Part shown: positions 62,831-64,000 of the stretch, piece after piece
Numbering within the stretch: the stretch's first letter is position 1
Layout of the letters: the number at the start of each line of letters is the position of its first letter
Source of the DNA: Methanobacterium sp.
GTDB lineage: Archaea > Methanobacteriota > Methanobacteria > Methanobacteriales > Methanobacteriaceae
Reading direction: 5' to 3'
DNA: 64,000 bases
Assembly: GCA_030017655.1 (NCBI GenBank)
Contig: JASEIM010000001.1
Span: 124,001 to 188,000, forward strand
Translations under genes and position numbers: made by a program
Notes under the pieces: model-generated
What the model saw: the letters and a program-made list of their open reading frames with translations, nothing else
Databases searched by the model: none
What the model was told of the DNA's origin: nothing

Positions 62831-63277
62831 GTGGAAACCAAAAATGAAATTGTTGAAAAAAATAATAGCGGAATAAGAGGATCTATTGGACAGAAAAAGG
62901 AGTCCCATGTAGTTAAAGCAATAGATTATAAACTGGAAGAAATAAGAGAATTAAAAGAACTGATGGAAAAATCTGAAAAACTCAATGAGTTCTATGCATC
63001 TATATTTAAATTAGAAGGTTTAGGCAAGGAAATTCAAAATATTGGAAACCACAGATTTAAAACAGCAAAACTATTCAGTCCAAAAAGCGATGAAATAAAA
63101 GATTTAGAAAAGCTGGAAAAGTTATTACTGACATTTAAAGCTGATTATTCTAAATTAGCAACTGATATCTCAGAAACACTGGAAAAATATAACAACAATA
63201 ACAAAAAAGCATTGAGTATATTTAAAATAAAGAACGAGCAGCTGATAAACAAGATAGAAATGCTAAACTCTAAATAA
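62831..63277 (+). CDS. Coiled-coil hypothetical protein
   Basis: About 148 residues, mostly long charged helices (LEEIRELKELMEKSEKLNEF; DEIKDLEKLEKLLLTFKADY; NKKALSIFKIKNEQLINKIE). A GTG at 62831 lies 10 bases after GGGGG; TTG 62822 is in frame but too close. No family recognised. It is followed after 23 bases by the truncated hydrolase gene. Confidence 0.6.
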   Translation: METKNEIVEKNNSGIRGSIGQKKESHVVKAIDYKLEEIRELKELMEKSEKLNEFYASIFKLEGLGKEIQNIGNHRFKTAKLFSPKSDEIKDLEKLEKLLLTFKADYSKLATDISETLEKYNNNNKKALSIFKIKNEQLINKIEMLNSK

Positions 63278-63300
63278 GTGAATATTTTCAAAATAGGGAA

Positions 63301-64000
63301 ATGTTCAGAAAGATTATAATCCCCCTATTTGCAGTTATTCTTTTATTAATTATATTAGGCTGGGTTAACATCCCTAAAGCACCTTCCGCCCCAGTTACGG
63401 GTCCTGGAAGTCTTGAATACGGTCACTCGGAGGTTATAAAAACTACATATGGTGAAGGGGCCAGTCAATACTGGATATATGAGCCCGGTTCACCAAAACC
63501 TTATTCTGCCCCTATCATAGTTTTTAATCACGGATGGGCAGCTACTAATCCTGAATTTTACCAGGCATGGATAATGCATATTGTAAGAAGGGGTAATATA
63601 GTCATTTATCCGCGTTATCAGGAAAATATTTTCACTCCATCAGATGATTTTACTCCAAATGCAATGGATTCAGTTAAAAGTGCCATAAAAGAATTGAATA
63701 AAGGGAATCACGTTCGTCCTCAGTTGGATAAATTTGCAATTGTTGGACATTCTGTTGGAGGCATTATAAGCATTAACATGGCTGTATTGGCATCATCCAA
63801 CAGTATACCAAGGCCTAAAGCAGTATTTTGTGTTCAACCGGGAAAGCACAGGACTTCTAACGATCCTGTTGGGCCAGTACTTGAAAATTTAAGTAAAATA
63901 CCTGAAGAAACTCTGTTAATTACATTATCTGGAGATAAGGATAATATAACTGGAGATGAAGATGCAATCAAAATTTTTAAAGAGACCAAACAGATCCCAT
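63301..64000 (+). CDS. Alpha/beta hydrolase, exported (partial, runs off right edge)
   Basis: The frame is open from ATG 63301 to the window end, about 233 residues. N-terminal hydrophobic segment (about 4-21, IIIPLFAVILLLIILGWV), then IIVFNHGWAATNP (oxyanion loop) and FAIVGHSVGGIISINMAV with nucleophile Ser near 153. It resembles acyl-CoA/lipase-type hydrolases; the catalytic Asp may lie in SGDKDNITG near 218, and the His lies beyond the edge. ATAGGGA upstream supports the start. Confidence 0.82.
   Translation, partial: MFRKIIIPLFAVILLLIILGWVNIPKAPSAPVTGPGSLEYGHSEVIKTTYGEGASQYWIYEPGSPKPYSAPIIVFNHGWAATNPEFYQAWIMHIVRRGNIVIYPRYQENIFTPSDDFTPNAMDSVKSAIKELNKGNHVRPQLDKFAIVGHSVGGIISINMAVLASSNSIPRPKAVFCVQPGKHRTSNDPVGPVLENLSKIPEETLLITLSGDKDNITGDEDAIKIFKETKQIP

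Noticed and set aside
1..64000. tRNA or rRNA genes
   Set aside because: No GC-rich cloverleaf-like stretch stood out in this AT-rich sequence when read by eye; a covariance search would be decisive.

Overview
The window looks like a chromosomal stretch of a methanogenic archaeon of the Methanobacteriaceae, most like Methanobacterium. This is inferred from several signals. Base composition is very AT-rich, and promoters are archaeal (TTTATATA boxes, some apparently leaderless). Strong GGAGG/GGTGA ribosome binding sites occur with ATG, GTG and TTG starts. Surface proteins are parallel beta-helix adhesin-like. Cysteine-ribbon small proteins, DUF2769 and an archaeal Csa3 regulator are present. 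No rRNA, tRNA or CRISPR array was seen.

Region 1 (1-13.2 kb) is one co-directional defence operon. It holds the end of a BrxC-like ATPase gene, a DNA methyltransferase of the BREX type 3 PglX kind, a SNF2-type helicase (BrxHII), a short PglZ and a BrxA-like winged-helix protein. These are followed, with almost no spacing, by a DUF1802 protein, a PD-(D/E)XK (NucS-like) nuclease, a UvrD-family helicase and a Cas4/RecB-like Fe-S nuclease. The core matches BREX type 3; the four-gene tail is an unusual extension and the best candidate here for an undescribed defence arrangement.

Region 2 (13.3-16.6 kb) is a toxin-antitoxin island. It has one HEPN/MNT pair on the plus strand and a second HEPN/nucleotidyltransferase pair on the minus strand, with an operator over its promoter. 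An orphan csa3 follows with a small partner gene. A decayed second copy of that partner gene lies on the far side of the second HEPN pair.

Region 3 (16.9-31 kb) carries mostly small membrane, lipoprotein, zinc-ribbon and regulatory genes: receiver domain, ARPP-1, alpha/beta hydrolase, ExoD, DUF2769, DUF308, PRC barrel, a MinD-like ATPase and a sortase fused to a PsbP-like domain. A broken PAS/histidine kinase gene lies at 28.4-28.8 kb.

Region 4 (31-46.6 kb) holds two related adhesin-like genes (the second probably frameshifted), a GT20 trehalose-phosphate-synthase-like gene next to a GHMP kinase, hisF, a zinc-peptidase-like gene, an M24 peptidase, and remnants of DUF305, PKD-domain and ADP-ribosylglycohydrolase genes.

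Region 5 (46.6-64 kb) contains AbrB-like, TetR and ArsR regulators, a bacterial-type LonA behind the ArsR gene, and three neighbouring exported proteins (trypsin-like protease, PepSY, transglutaminase). A small accessory cluster follows with a DUF6884-like and a probable Nmad3 nucleotide-modification protein. The window ends with an Fe-S aldo/keto reductase, a SagB-type nitroreductase and a truncated alpha/beta hydrolase. Palindromic operator-like sites lie next to several regulator genes. At least five decayed genes show that this stretch is accessory and in turnover.
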